The translations under genes and the position numbers were made by a program. Below, piece by piece: positions 24,952-35,122 of a stretch of DNA of 64,000 bases; the stretch's first letter is position 1; every line of letters starts with the position of its first letter. Source of the stretch: JAJDFU01 sp964641965 (lineage in GTDB: Bacteria > Bacteroidota > Bacteroidia > Chitinophagales > Saprospiraceae); NCBI GenBank assembly GCA_964641965.1, contig CAZXLD010000008.1, positions 52,855 to 116,854 on the forward strand. Reading direction: 5' to 3'. The notes under the pieces are model-generated. The model had not been told where the DNA came from. It did no database searches and worked only from the letters and a program-made list of their open reading frames with translations.

Positions 24952-25767
24952 TTAATTTGGAAATAGTTTAAAAAAAGCCTCCGCATCCCTGATCTCCTGC
25001 AGGTCAAGTATCCAGCACACTTCGGAGAAGTCGGAGAAATCAAGCCCTCCGGCCTGGATGGATTCATTCAAGTAGCGGCCTTCCAGGCCATTGTATTTAT
25101 CGGAAATCGTTATTGCGACTTGCCAGACGGAGATCAGGTCTGTACTTGAGAGGTGTGTTTCCAGGTCAATAGGTTTATCCGACCGGAAGCCGGGCGTTCC
25201 GTTGCCGGTAGTATTGCCGTCCGGTATCTTCTGGTAATCGGTGTTTTCTTTTACATAAAGCAGATCCTTTGCGGAAGTCACCTCTTCGTTCCAATCGGCA
25301 TGCTGTACAAGATGGATGTGTTTTGTCGTATTTATTTCGGGGCGTTCTTCCTGAATAGCTCTTACCAAGGCTGCGGAGAAATCGGATTGCCCGCCTTCGG
25401 CTAGCCAGATGTGTCCTCCCTTTTCCAGCGTTTGAAGTGCCCGCGCTTTTACCTGCTTCAGGGCGACCTCCCAGTCCTGGTTCGCATCGCTCCAGTGTTC
25501 TCCGAAGGCTAGTTCCATTAAATCATTCGGAGGGACATACAGGCCGCTCTGCCTGCCGTAGGTGCCTGCCACCGCGTGAAAGTTTAGTCCGGAATATGCA
25601 GGATGCGCCAGAAGGGTGGCCAGAGCGGCCGCGGAATGAAGGTCATCGACATCTGTCTTAAAGTCGTAGTGCGCCAACAGAAGGTCCTGCTCCAGGTTAA
25701 ATCTTTGTTGACTGAAAAGAAGCCCCAGAGGGAGACAGGCAAAAAGGACCTGCAAGGAAAGTTGCAT
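24952..25767 (-). CDS. Secreted nucleoside hydrolase-like protein
   Basis: 271 residues with a signal peptide (QLSLQVLFACLPLGLLFSQ). The mature protein starts with LLAHYDFKTDVDDLHSAAALATLL, where D-x-D-D resembles the Ca2+-binding DxDxxDD motif of nucleoside hydrolases (DUF1593/IUNH fold). Other clues are HIHLVQHADWNEE and the late D..I..A-type blocks. Active sites beyond the metal motif are not fully conserved in what I can see, so substrate is uncertain. It lies before a sugar symporter on the same strand about 170 bases away. Confidence 0.68.
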   Translation of the reverse strand: MQLSLQVLFACLPLGLLFSQQRFNLEQDLLLAHYDFKTDVDDLHSAAALATLLAHPAYSGLNFHAVAGTYGRQSGLYVPPNDLMELAFGEHWSDANQDWEVALKQVKARALQTLEKGGHIWLAEGGQSDFSAALVRAIQEERPEINTTKHIHLVQHADWNEEVTSAKDLLYVKENTDYQKIPDGNTTGNGTPGFRSDKPIDLETHLSSTDLISVWQVAITISDKYNGLEGRYLNESIQAGGLDFSDFSEVCWILDLQEIRDAEAFFKLFPN

Positions 25768-25933
25768 GTGGAAACGGTTCTGAAACTCAAATAAACACTT
25801 TGTATTTAAATAAGGGCCATTGATTTAACCTTAAGCCTGTTTGGATTTTTTAATACCTGTGCCTTTGCTGTATTTACAAACATCGCTCTTCAAAATGTCG
25901 AAAATAATTTCAAAGCCAGTTGCTTAGACTGGA

Positions 25934-27418
25934 TCAAACATGCTCTCCAGCCCTCCGGTCGATCAATTCCACCTTGATCTTTTCCATGGTTTCATCATCC
26001 AGTTTGTACATGAAAAGCAGGGCGGCTGTAAGCAGGTACAGGACTCCCGGGATTACCGAGAAAAGCAACTTCAAGGAAAGGATGGCCTCCGGTGTTTGTT
26101 GAATGGCCTCCCCGTCGTATTGGGCCAGGGTGAGCAACCAGCCGGCCAGCCCCACGGCTATGCCGCCGCCGATCTTCTGAGCAAAGGTGGTGGCGGAGAA
26201 GAACAGGCCGGTCGCACGCCTGCGGTTCTTCCATTCCGAAAAGTCGGCTGTATCTGCGATCATAGACCACAGGAGTGGAATGGTGGGCGCAATAGCCAGT
26301 TTTGACAGTATATTAATGATGTGCAGCATGTAAAAGTCATCCTTGCCCGGGAGGAATAGGGCGATCGTCAGCAAGCCGGAAATAGCGGAGCAGACCAGGT
26401 ATACATTTCGCTTCTCAAACCGCTTCGATAAAGGAGTGGCCAGCAACACTCCGATGATCAGTGAAACCGTAGTGGCACTGTACAGGAGCGTGGCCTGGTT
26501 TTCGTCCTGAACGTAATACTTGAAGTATTGGTTGATCACCGCTCCCTGTATGTTTATCAGGACAAAGGTGATGATCCCCAGGATGAAAAGGATCAGCCAG
26601 GCTTGTACGCCAAAGACATTCCGCAGGTCTTCACGAAGGTTGGACTCCTGGCCGGCCGGCGGACTGATCCGCTCTTTGGTAGACAGAAAGGAAATGACCA
26701 GCAAGACAGTACCCAGGATGGCCAGTACGATTGCGATCGACTGGAAAGCAGTCCGTTCATTCTGTACGATGACCCCTTTCAGACTTCCCGTTTCGTCCAG
26801 CAGGCGCGCACCTCCCCAGTTGAACTCCTGGATAAAGCCCAGGGCCTCCTGCGGTAAATTGATGCTCTGGGCGTAAACCATCACATCGCCAACTATGAGG
26901 TTGTTTTTGATCACCATGGTAAAACTGACGATGAACATGCCGATGAAGCCCAGGAAGAAACGAAACTGGTTGAGTTCGGTCCGCTCGTTGGAATCGGCGG
27001 TCATGACCCCGGAAAGGGCAGAGTAGGGGAGGTTCACGGCCGTGTAGGTAGTGCTGAGCAGTAGGTACATGGAAGCTGCGTAAATGATCTTGCCAGTCTC
27101 CTCAAAATCTGGCGTGGTGAAGAGCAGCACCAGAGAAGCGCCCATGGGGAGGGCAAACCAGATCATGTAGGGCCTGAATTTGCCGTATCGGGTCTTTGTG
27201 CGATCGGAGATGATCCCGATCAGGGGGTCTGAGATGGCATCCCATACCCTAGCGATCAGCATGATGGTGCCGGCCATGGCTGCCGAAATGCCGTACACGT
27301 CGGTGAGGAAAAAGAAGAGGAACATGCCGGCCATGTCCCAGGCAAAGTGGCAGGCTGTATCGCCAAGTCCGTATCCGAATTTTTCCCGGAAAGACAGTTT
27401 GGGCGTCGAGTTGGACAT
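25934..27418 (-). CDS. GPH-family sugar:cation symporter (MFS)
   Basis: 494 residues, twelve membrane helices. N-terminal FREKFGYGLGDTACHFAWDMAGMFLFFFLTDVYGISAAMAG is diagnostic of the glycoside-pentoside-hexuronide (MelB-like) symporter family, as is the loop DAISDPLIGIISDRTKTRYGKFRPYMIW. It takes up a sugar or glycoside with Na+ or H+. The basic C-terminus YKLDDETMEKIKVELIDRRAGEHV is cytoplasmic. Likely supplies the cell with sugar released by neighbouring secreted enzymes; the exact sugar is not predictable. Confidence 0.9.
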   Translation of the reverse strand: MSNSTPKLSFREKFGYGLGDTACHFAWDMAGMFLFFFLTDVYGISAAMAGTIMLIARVWDAISDPLIGIISDRTKTRYGKFRPYMIWFALPMGASLVLLFTTPDFEETGKIIYAASMYLLLSTTYTAVNLPYSALSGVMTADSNERTELNQFRFFLGFIGMFIVSFTMVIKNNLIVGDVMVYAQSINLPQEALGFIQEFNWGGARLLDETGSLKGVIVQNERTAFQSIAIVLAILGTVLLVISFLSTKERISPPAGQESNLREDLRNVFGVQAWLILFILGIITFVLINIQGAVINQYFKYYVQDENQATLLYSATTVSLIIGVLLATPLSKRFEKRNVYLVCSAISGLLTIALFLPGKDDFYMLHIINILSKLAIAPTIPLLWSMIADTADFSEWKNRRRATGLFFSATTFAQKIGGGIAVGLAGWLLTLAQYDGEAIQQTPEAILSLKLLFSVIPGVLYLLTAALLFMYKLDDETMEKIKVELIDRRAGEHV

Positions 27419-28592
27419 CGTCTTCGTCTTGTACTTTGGTGATCAGGAATTGCTGCGCAGGATTATCCTGCCTTCGTTCGTAAACCGTTTCTTTGAGGGT
27501 GGGGCAGGAGGTCTTCGATGCGACTCCCCCTTCTGCTGAAGGTAGGAAGGGATGTTGATATTCACAAAAGAAGATTTGGCAGAAGGCCTCCGGGAGCGTA
27601 TTTGAAGTTTGCGGGGTATTGTTCAGCGATATGCTTAAAAGAGTCGATCACTGCAAATTTTTTCCTTTGTGTTTCCAGAATTAATACTTTTTCAGGAAGG
27701 GTCCATATCCCAAAGTACCATCTATTCCGGAGAAGGTCAAGAAGTGCTTTTGCAGGTAATCAGTCGGTTTTCAAGGTAACCCTAGCTTGGCTTCTGGACT
27801 TTGCCGCACAGGTCTGATCCACGGCATCCGAAGCCTTGGGGGTACATTGCGTGCAATTCAAGATCAAGGGCGGAAGCGACTTGCAACTAACTGGTCTTCA
27901 GATTGATGAATGCTGGTTTTTCATGGGTGGGAAAAAAGAATAAGGCATGGCTTTGGATTGTCAATGGTTCGGAAAGTTTTACACGTCGAAGTTGTCGGGT
28001 TAGCTGTTGGGTTTATCTTGCGTTTCGATTTTGTTCCACTTCGGCTTGGTGGCCGAGTTCAAAAAAAAGATTCCCCATTCACCATGCCGGCCAGATGGAC
28101 TCTATGTCCAACTCACGATGATGTTCCATTCCTGGGCCCTGAGGCTGGAGTTCCTGTACTTTTTTTGCAGGCCAAAAAAAGTACCCAAAAAAGCCTTCCG
28201 GCTGAGGTGCCTGGCCGGGAAAACGTGCCGTGCGGGGCACGAAATAAACTCGCCGGGGTTTTCGGGTTAAAATCGACACATCGTCTGGCTCGGACAGTAT
28301 TTCGTGCAGTTCCCGCACGACTCCTTTTTCCTTTTTCGGCCATCCACCAAGGCCGGTCCTGGAAGTGGACTCCACCCTCGACTTTCCCGCCTTGAAGGAC
28401 TGGCGGATCAGAAAACGCTTCCAACCGAAAAGCCCCGGCCCGAAGACTTGTAACTATCCCTGGAGGTGGGTTAACCAGTTTTACTGGACTTTCCAGATGA
28501 CGATTCCATTTTTTACCGAAGTATTGGATTGTATGTGAGCATACCCATCGGCAAATCGTAGCATATGCAATTACGGTAAATCAATCAGAAAG
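27419..28592. other. Gene-poor region with GTAC-T7 hairpin
   Basis: About 1.2 kb without a supported gene. The overlapping small frames on both strands at 27903-28424 are of the kind repeatedly annotated as hypothetical proteins in Bacteroidota genomes and give no protein-like conservation within this window. At 28156-28184 there is a perfect 12-bp stem GTACTTTTTTTG / CAAAAAAAGTAC with loop CAGGC, the core of that widespread region. The rest is unexplained. Confidence 0.5.
28156..28184. repeat. Perfect hairpin GTACTTTTTTTG-CAGGC-CAAAAAAAGTAC
   Basis: 12-bp perfect stem with a 5-base loop. It is not followed by a T-run on either strand and is not downstream of a gene end, so a terminator role is unlikely. 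From general memory, similar T-run/A-run hairpins occur in other Bacteroidota intergenic regions; function unknown. Confidence 0.65.
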
Positions 28593-28856
28593 CTAACCCG
28601 GATTATTCGCGGAAACCCGTGAATAATAACGATAAGTGGCTGAAAACATGCTTATTTTCAGTCACTTATATCAGGGTTATGCTGACGATCCTGCGGATGT
28701 CAGCACTAAAGACCTTGATAATTGTAAAATTTTTGATTACCAAACCTAGGTCCGTATAATTTCTGTAAGAAATTAGGCAGCTCACACATAATCATTTGAT
28801 TTTCAAAATTTTGCAATTCCTCAGCCCTTCAAAATTCGATGAATTTTCCGGGCTAA
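28593..28856 (-). repeat. Structured dispersed repeat, copy 2
   Basis: Reverse complement is about 80 % identical by eye to 16450-16719. It retains the inner hairpin GCTGACATCC-GCA-GGATcGTCAGC exactly, the outer arms as TATCAAGGT / ACCCTGATA (a G-C to A-T paired change relative to copy 1 at the second position), the GTGACTGAAAA / TTTTCAGCCAC stem and the ATTATTCACGG / CCGCGAATAAT stem. It lies 73 bases downstream of the T9SS surface protein's stop in opposite gene context to copy 1. Confidence 0.8.
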
Positions 28857-28929
28857 GTTGAACAGTGTCGGGCGCCGGAAAAGCAAAATCTATTTCTCGA
28901 CCAGGATTATGGCTAAAGCAAAATCGAAC

Positions 28930-30652
28930 CTAATGCAGGAGCAGCTTTTTCGATACCCGGGAACCTTCACTACTCAACCAAATAAAATACATTCCTTTCG
29001 GTAGATGATTTAGATTTAGCTGTATAGACTTTGGTTGATTACTACCAAAGCTTTCCTGGTAGATATTCTGTCCCCGCTGATCTTTTATCCAAAGTTTATC
29101 TCCAATTTTAAACGGCTTCTCTGTTTGAACATTTACCAGTCCATTACTTGGATTTGGGAATACTACAATTTCTCCAAGTTCTTCCAGTCGATTAGTGCTG
29201 GAAGTTAATAATTTGAGTTCAAATAATTGGTTTTCAAATAGCCCGATATTATCTTCTTCATTGTCTTCATCAACCTCCTGGTCCCTGTCGATCTGGTAAA
29301 CCAGGAAGTAGGAACTTCCTTCAATCAGATCCAGGTCTAAATCCTGAACATCGACGGAAAAATCGATCAGCCGGTCATTTCCTGGGGCTAACTGCCCGGA
29401 TGATACGCGACCGAGAAGGAGGAAATCCTCCGGACCGGGGTTGGGAATATTCCTTAGCAGAAAAAAGTCTACCTCAACCTGGGAAGCACTTGCCTGACCT
29501 TCATTGAGTACTTCCAGTTTCACATCGATTTCGTTTCCCTTGATTTCCAAAGAAGATTGGCTAAGATCAACTCTGAGGTTTGGAAAAACAGGTATCTGAA
29601 TCTGGCTAACAGTCACAACGCCTTGATTCGTAAAAGTGGTGTAAAGCCTGTTGCCGTCTGGATTTACGGCAACATCAGAGGATTGTAAAACAGCAGTTGG
29701 TGAATTGGCAAAAATAATTAAATCAAGAAATCGGTCGAGATTTCGTCCTACCACGACAACAGCCCCACTTCCCAATTGGGTATCGTTTAGCAAGGTGCCA
29801 ACTGACCCTGTCGCGATATAAAAATTGCCTTTGGGATCTGTACACATACCCAAACTGGCAATTGGAACATTACTTACGAAAACGGGAGGATTGCTGCTGG
29901 TGAAATTTCGTTTAAAACCTACTAATGCATCATAAGGGCCGCCGGAATTGGTGGGCAAAGTCGTGAGGACGATCCCATCCTGGTTGACTGCTATACCTCT
30001 CGAGAGGGTGGCTAGTGGAGCAGTAGTTGCAAGTGTAGAAACAAGTACTTCACCAGATGCTGAGTTTGTACTGAAATCAATGACAAGTTCAAGGACGAAA
30101 AAATAAGTATTCACTGAAGCGCCGGTGATGTAAAGAGTCCAGCGATTACCTTCTTCGACTATGGCAATATCTCCGTAATTGGTATTTGGGGCTTGAGGTA
30201 AAATTACTCCTCCCATGTTACTGAACCTTCCGGAAGCCATGTCATAAATTGAATTGGTCTTAATAGAAAGACCGGGTTGTTTAAGGCTGATCAATAATGA
30301 ACCGTTCCCGTTCTCGTCGAACAGGAAAATTCGTCCATCAGGAAAAAGGTCGAGGATGGATCCATTCGAAAGACGGGCAAGGTGGCCTATTGTATTGACG
30401 CTGCCAACATTGCCAATTGGAACAGTACCAATAAGGGAACCATTTGAATTGAATTTAGAAAGGGCTGTACTCGATCCAAGATCGTGCGTGATCCAAACGT
30501 CCCCATTGGCAGAAGTCTCTACGCCAATAGGAAGAAATAGTTCCTGGAAAATTGCAAACTGTGCGGAGATTTGTGAAAAAAACTGAATTGAAGAAGGGTA
30601 AAAAACAGCAGAAAGTTGGAATTGAGGTAATGGCCAGAAAAACCTCTGCCAA
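28930..30652 (-). CDS. T9SS-secreted surface protein with propeller-like and CARDB domains (N-terminal frame uncertain)
   Basis: The reading frame is open and protein-like from about 30550 down to 28930. The first part has NHL/streptogramin-lyase-like strands (GVETSANGDVWITHD; NTIGHLARLSNGSILDLFPDGRIFLFDENG; YIATGSVGTLLND). A CARDB-type domain (PVFPNLRVDLSQSSLEIKG...) follows from about 400 residues before the end, and the C-terminus is a T9SS sorting domain (VVFPNPSNGLVNVQTEKPF ... KGMYFIWLSSEG). Upstream, no ATG exists in this frame up to its stop at 30760. The only ATG with a hydrophobic leader, 30652, is one base out of frame; a run of seven T (minus strand, A7 at 30576-30582) lies between. 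I give 30652 as the likely start, assuming a one-base slip. Confidence 0.65.
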
Positions 30653-30757
30653 GCGAATCCGGGGTTTTCAGGTGCATGACTAGTGTAGATTAAAAAGAGT
30701 ATGAAAGTATTAGGTGGATAATAAGTAGCAATTCCAGTAAAGTAATGACAACTAATA

Positions 30758-31389
30758 TGTTACAAGTAAAAATATTGTCTCACACGTCCCTCTTCACATA
30801 GGGAGATTTTTTCTTATTTGCCTATCATCTCAAATATATCTATATTTAATATAAAATTCAATGAAATGATTTCGGGGAAAAAATTTCCTGTTGATCGAGG
30901 GAGTAAACCTGTTCCGTTTTCACCTTCCTCAGAACTCATGCCAAATTTTCTTAGTTCCAAACTTCTCCATCCTGGTTTTCCAACCGATTTTTTCAATCTT
31001 GAAAAATCTTCCTCTCTGGATCACTGAATATGGCAGATGTGCAATTGCCCAATCTCCTGATCCGCATATCTTCCAATCAAGTATTTTTCTCCACAAGCTG
31101 TAGAAAACTTCCCCTTCCCAAAATGGCCAGTTTCCCTATTTTTGAAGAATTAGCCAATTTTGGAAGGATCGCTGCTTCAGTAGCAATTTCGAATGGCAGG
31201 AGTTTCCTTGGAAGCAATTGCCTTCTGCCTGGGAACTATAGGAATTGGGGGCGGGCGAGAGGGCCGGGGAGCCTTCCAAAACAGGGTAACCGTTAATAAC
31301 AAGCAGAAAACAGGCGTTCAGCGGACCAGGTAAGGATTCAAGTACTGTCTGCCGTTAACCGTCTGCCGCTAACCGTCAACCGTTTAGAA
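30758..31389. other. Intergenic region before smc, with ACGGT-type repeat
   Basis: About 630 bases. Small open frames at 30818-31296 have no protein character. The last 50 bases (31340-31385) contain a degenerate tandem repeat built on gccgttaaccgtctgccgc, the reverse complement of the ACGGT array at 5010-5081. The rest is AT-rich, unremarkable sequence. No promoter was picked with confidence. Confidence 0.5.
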
Positions 31390-34300
31390 ATGCGACTGAA
31401 AAGACTGGTGCTCAAGGGATTCAAGAGTTTCGCCAACGAAACGGTGATCAACTTTGAGGAGGATGTGATCGGTGTGGTCGGACCCAACGGCTCGGGCAAG
31501 TCCAATATCGTGGATGCCATCCGCTGGGTATTGGGCGAACAGAAAAGCCGCGAACTCCGCCTCGATACGATGTCGAGTGTGATCTTCAATGGCAGTAAAT
31601 CCCGCAAAGCCGGCGGCCTTGCCGAGGTGACCCTCACCTTCGAGAACACCAAGAACCTCCTCCCGACCGAATACCATACTGTCGCCATTACCCGTCGCCT
31701 GTACCGGACGGGGGAAAGCGAGTACCAACTCAACGGGGTCACCTGCCGACTGAAAGATATCACCTCCCTTTTCCTGGATACGGGGATCGGTTCCAATTCT
31801 TATGCCATTATTGCCCTGGGGATGGTCGATGATCTCTTGGCCGATAAGGATAATGCCCGGGTACGCATGTTTGAACAGGCGGCCGGCATTTCCAAATACA
31901 AGATCCGCAAACGGGAAACCCTCAACAAGCTCAAGAATACCACGGCCGACCTGGACCGGGTAGAAGATCTTCTCCATGAGCTCGAAAGTCAGCTGACCAA
32001 CCTGGAGAAGCAAGCGAAACGGGCCAAGCGCTACTACGAAATCAAGGAGGATTATCAATCCATGAGCCTGGACCTAGCTCGCCTGCAAATTGGAGCCATC
32101 AAAGGCAAACAACAGGAACTCAACCAAAAACTGACCGGAGAGGAAGACCGCTACCGTAGTACGGAGACCATCATCCATGGGCTGGAAGCCAACCTGGAAA
32201 AGGGTAAAAAGGTCAACCTGGATACGGAGAAGACCCTGAGCCAACGGCAAAAGGACCTGAATGAATGGGTCGGGAAGCTTCGAACCCAGGAAAATGAAAA
32301 GCGGCTCTCCGAACAGCGCCTGACCTTTGTCGAACAAAACCGGACCAAGCTGGAAGACGGCATCCAGGAGGCTAAAAACCGGATCGAACAGCTCCAGGAC
32401 AGTCAGCAGAACCTCCAGGAGCGTCTCTCGCAGGAGCAGCAAAACGAACAGGAGTATAAAACTAAACTGGAAGCTGCTGAAGCTAACCTCCGATCAGTTC
32501 GGGAAAGTCATGGGCTCCTCAAAACCGATCTCGATCAGATGGTCCAGCAACAACAAGCTGCCGAGCGGGATCTCTTCGAACTCGATAAGCAAAAAGCAAT
32601 CAATACCAACCGTGCGGAATCCTCCAAGCTCGAACTGGAGCGCCACCAGCACGACCTCGACCGACGGCAGGTCGATATTGAGGCTTTAGAAAACAGCCTC
32701 AAAACCCTGGAACAACGGATTTCAGCCCAACAACAGGGGTTGCAATCGCTACAAGAAAAAGAAACCAAGCGCCGGGAAAAACTGAAAGCCAAACAAGCCG
32801 AACACGAAGCACTCACCCGCCAAATGGCCAAGGTGAACCGCGATCTGGACGCTCGCCGGAATGAGTATAAGCTGACCAAAAGCATGATCGAAAACCTGGA
32901 AGGCTTTCCGGAATCCATTCGGTTTTTGAGTCAGCACAAGGCTTGGGACAAGGACATTCCGCTCCTGTCAGATTGCCTGTTGGTGAATGAAGAATACCGG
33001 GTAGCGATTGAGAATTTTCTCGATCCTTATCTCAACTATTACGTGGTGCGGGATCTGGGGCAAGCACAGCAAGCCATCCGGCTGCTCGGCCAAAGCCAAA
33101 AAGGGAAAGCCAATTTCTTTTTGCTAGATCAATTTGAAGATTACGAGCCTCCAATGGTGCTCTTGCCGGATTCAATAGCTGCTATTGACAAGGTGGAGAC
33201 GGATCCACCGTACCGGAAGCTGGTCGCTTTTCTGCTTGAGAATGTCCTGATCACCGAGCAGGAGGATGTCGAACAGTTGCAAACCGGACATCCACAGGTG
33301 ATTTGGTTGTCGCGTAGTGGCCGGTTTATACGCAGGCCGTTTAGTGTTTCCGGTGGATCGGTTGGTTTGTTTGAAGGGAAAAAGATTGGCCGGAAAAAGA
33401 ACCTGGAGGTGCTGGAAAAGGCCATCGAAAAGGCCGAGCGGGAAGCAAACAAGCTGTCCAGTCATTACTACAATCTAAAGGATGAGATCGAAGCCCTTCG
33501 CACGCAGACGGAAGAAGATGAGATCTTCAACTTGCAAAAGGTGATCAATCAGTTAGAGCAAGAGAAGGTATCCCTGACCACCCAGCTCGATAACCACGAC
33601 AACCGGGTCCGTGATCTGAAAGCCCAATGCGGGCAACTCGAGGCTACTATTCAGCGCCTGGAAGCCGAAAATAAGGACCTGGAACAGCAACATCTAGAGA
33701 AGGAAGCTATCGTCGCGGAAGTGAAAAACAGCCTGGCTGATAAAGACTCCTCCTATCGCGCTATTGCGGATCAGTTGAGCGAGGTATCCAACGCATATAA
33801 CCAGATCAACATTGAGTTTATCCGGCAGCAGAATAAAGGGCTTACCCTCCAGAATGAACTGGAATTCCAGGAAAAGCAACTAGGCGATACCACCCAGCAA
33901 TTGCAGCAACAACAGCATGCATTGGAACAATCGGCCGAGGAACGGATTCAGATCGAGGATGCCATCTTAAAGTTGGATGAGGAGCTCAAGGTCGCCTACG
34001 CCAAGCGGAAAGAAATGGAGGTCCAGTTGACCGAAGCCGAACAGGAATACTTTCAAAGCCGGGGCGATCTCAACGAGATCGAGGACCAGCTCCGTCAGCT
34101 GGGTAAACAACGACAAGACACCCAAATCCTGATCAATGGACTGCGGGACAAAGCGGCGGACCTGAAGTTTGAGGTGAACAGTATTGTACAGCGGTTGCGG
34201 ATTGAGTTTGAACTGGATCTCAACGAAGTGCTGAACGAGGATCAAGCCACCGAGAGGTCCATGCCGGAACTGGAAGAGAAGGTAGAACGGCTGAAAAAGC

Positions 34301-34944
34301 GGCTCGAAAACTATGGGGAGATCAACCCCATGGCGATGGAAGCTTATGACGAAATGAAAGAGCGATTCGATTCCATTACCCAGCAGCGAGACGACATCCT
34401 GCAGGCCAAAAACGATCTCATTCAGACCATTAGCGAGATTGAAGAAACAGCTACCGCACAATACCTCTATGCCTTCGACCAGGTGCGGGTGCATTTCATT
34501 GAAGTGTTTCGCTCCTTATTTACAGAGGACGACAGTTGCGACCTCATCCTGGAGGACCCGGAGAATCCGCTTGATTCCAAAATCGAGATCGTGGCCAAAC
34601 CCAAAGGTAAGCGCCCGCAAACCATCAGCCAGCTATCAGGCGGCGAAAAGACACTCACTGCCACGGCCTTGCTGTTTGCGCTCTACCTGCTCAAGCCGGC
34701 CCCCTTCTGTATTTTCGACGAGGTAGATGCCCCGCTGGACGATGCCAATATTTACAAATTCAACCGCATCATCAAGAAATTTAGCCAAGACAGCCAGTTC
34801 ATTATCGTCACGCACAACAAGTTGACCATGGAAGCAGTAGATACCATTTATGGCGTGTATGCCAAGGAAGGTGTCAGTGGGGTCACCCACGTGGATTTTC
34901 GCCATCTGGATGAGGTTGGCGCATTTGAAGCAATTAACAACTGA
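31390..34944 (+). CDS. smc: Chromosome segregation ATPase SMC
   Basis: 1184 residues, the normal bacterial length. Head parts: Walker A GPNGSGKS at 31-38 followed by NIVDAIRWVLGEQKSRELR, the ABC signature QLSGGEKT near residue 1080 and Walker B CIFDEVDAPLDD near 1107, with the D-loop and a late H (VTHNKLTME). Between them are two long coiled coils separated by the hinge near 510-660 (IRFLSQHKAWDKDIPLLSDCLLV through NFFLLDQFEDYEPP). SMC dimers with ScpA/ScpB compact and organise the chromosome; scpA and scpB are not in the window. Clearly higher in G+C than the flanking accessory DNA. Confidence 0.97.
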   Translation: MRLKRLVLKGFKSFANETVINFEEDVIGVVGPNGSGKSNIVDAIRWVLGEQKSRELRLDTMSSVIFNGSKSRKAGGLAEVTLTFENTKNLLPTEYHTVAITRRLYRTGESEYQLNGVTCRLKDITSLFLDTGIGSNSYAIIALGMVDDLLADKDNARVRMFEQAAGISKYKIRKRETLNKLKNTTADLDRVEDLLHELESQLTNLEKQAKRAKRYYEIKEDYQSMSLDLARLQIGAIKGKQQELNQKLTGEEDRYRSTETIIHGLEANLEKGKKVNLDTEKTLSQRQKDLNEWVGKLRTQENEKRLSEQRLTFVEQNRTKLEDGIQEAKNRIEQLQDSQQNLQERLSQEQQNEQEYKTKLEAAEANLRSVRESHGLLKTDLDQMVQQQQAAERDLFELDKQKAINTNRAESSKLELERHQHDLDRRQVDIEALENSLKTLEQRISAQQQGLQSLQEKETKRREKLKAKQAEHEALTRQMAKVNRDLDARRNEYKLTKSMIENLEGFPESIRFLSQHKAWDKDIPLLSDCLLVNEEYRVAIENFLDPYLNYYVVRDLGQAQQAIRLLGQSQKGKANFFLLDQFEDYEPPMVLLPDSIAAIDKVETDPPYRKLVAFLLENVLITEQEDVEQLQTGHPQVIWLSRSGRFIRRPFSVSGGSVGLFEGKKIGRKKNLEVLEKAIEKAEREANKLSSHYYNLKDEIEALRTQTEEDEIFNLQKVINQLEQEKVSLTTQLDNHDNRVRDLKAQCGQLEATIQRLEAENKDLEQQHLEKEAIVAEVKNSLADKDSSYRAIADQLSEVSNAYNQINIEFIRQQNKGLTLQNELEFQEKQLGDTTQQLQQQQHALEQSAEERIQIEDAILKLDEELKVAYAKRKEMEVQLTEAEQEYFQSRGDLNEIEDQLRQLGKQRQDTQILINGLRDKAADLKFEVNSIVQRLRIEFELDLNEVLNEDQATERSMPELEEKVERLKKRLENYGEINPMAMEAYDEMKERFDSITQQRDDILQAKNDLIQTISEIEETATAQYLYAFDQVRVHFIEVFRSLFTEDDSCDLILEDPENPLDSKIEIVAKPKGKRPQTISQLSGGEKTLTATALLFALYLLKPAPFCIFDEVDAPLDDANIYKFNRIIKKFSQDSQFIIVTHNKLTMEAVDTIYGVYAKEGVSGVTHVDFRHLDEVGAFEAINN

Positions 34945-35122
34945 TTACCTCCATATGGGGTCCTGACGAATCGCAAGCCTGCTGATGTTTTGTGGAAATA
35001 GAATTGGTGGTGTTATCGGCCTACACAATCCCATGCTACACCAAAATCAAGAGGGATTAATAAAAGGAAGCTTTTGAATTACTTTCACATGCTCCAGCTT
35101 TACCTTCCAAAAAGCTCTTCTT

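Noticed and set aside
27903..28424. Several overlapping small frames on both strands
   Set aside because: Three frames overlap on the same stretch, with low-complexity and basic residues typical of non-coding sequence containing the T7/A7 hairpin; treated as non-coding.
30818..31296. Small plus-strand frames before smc
   Set aside because: No start context, family features or composition of a protein; probably chance frames in AT-rich DNA.
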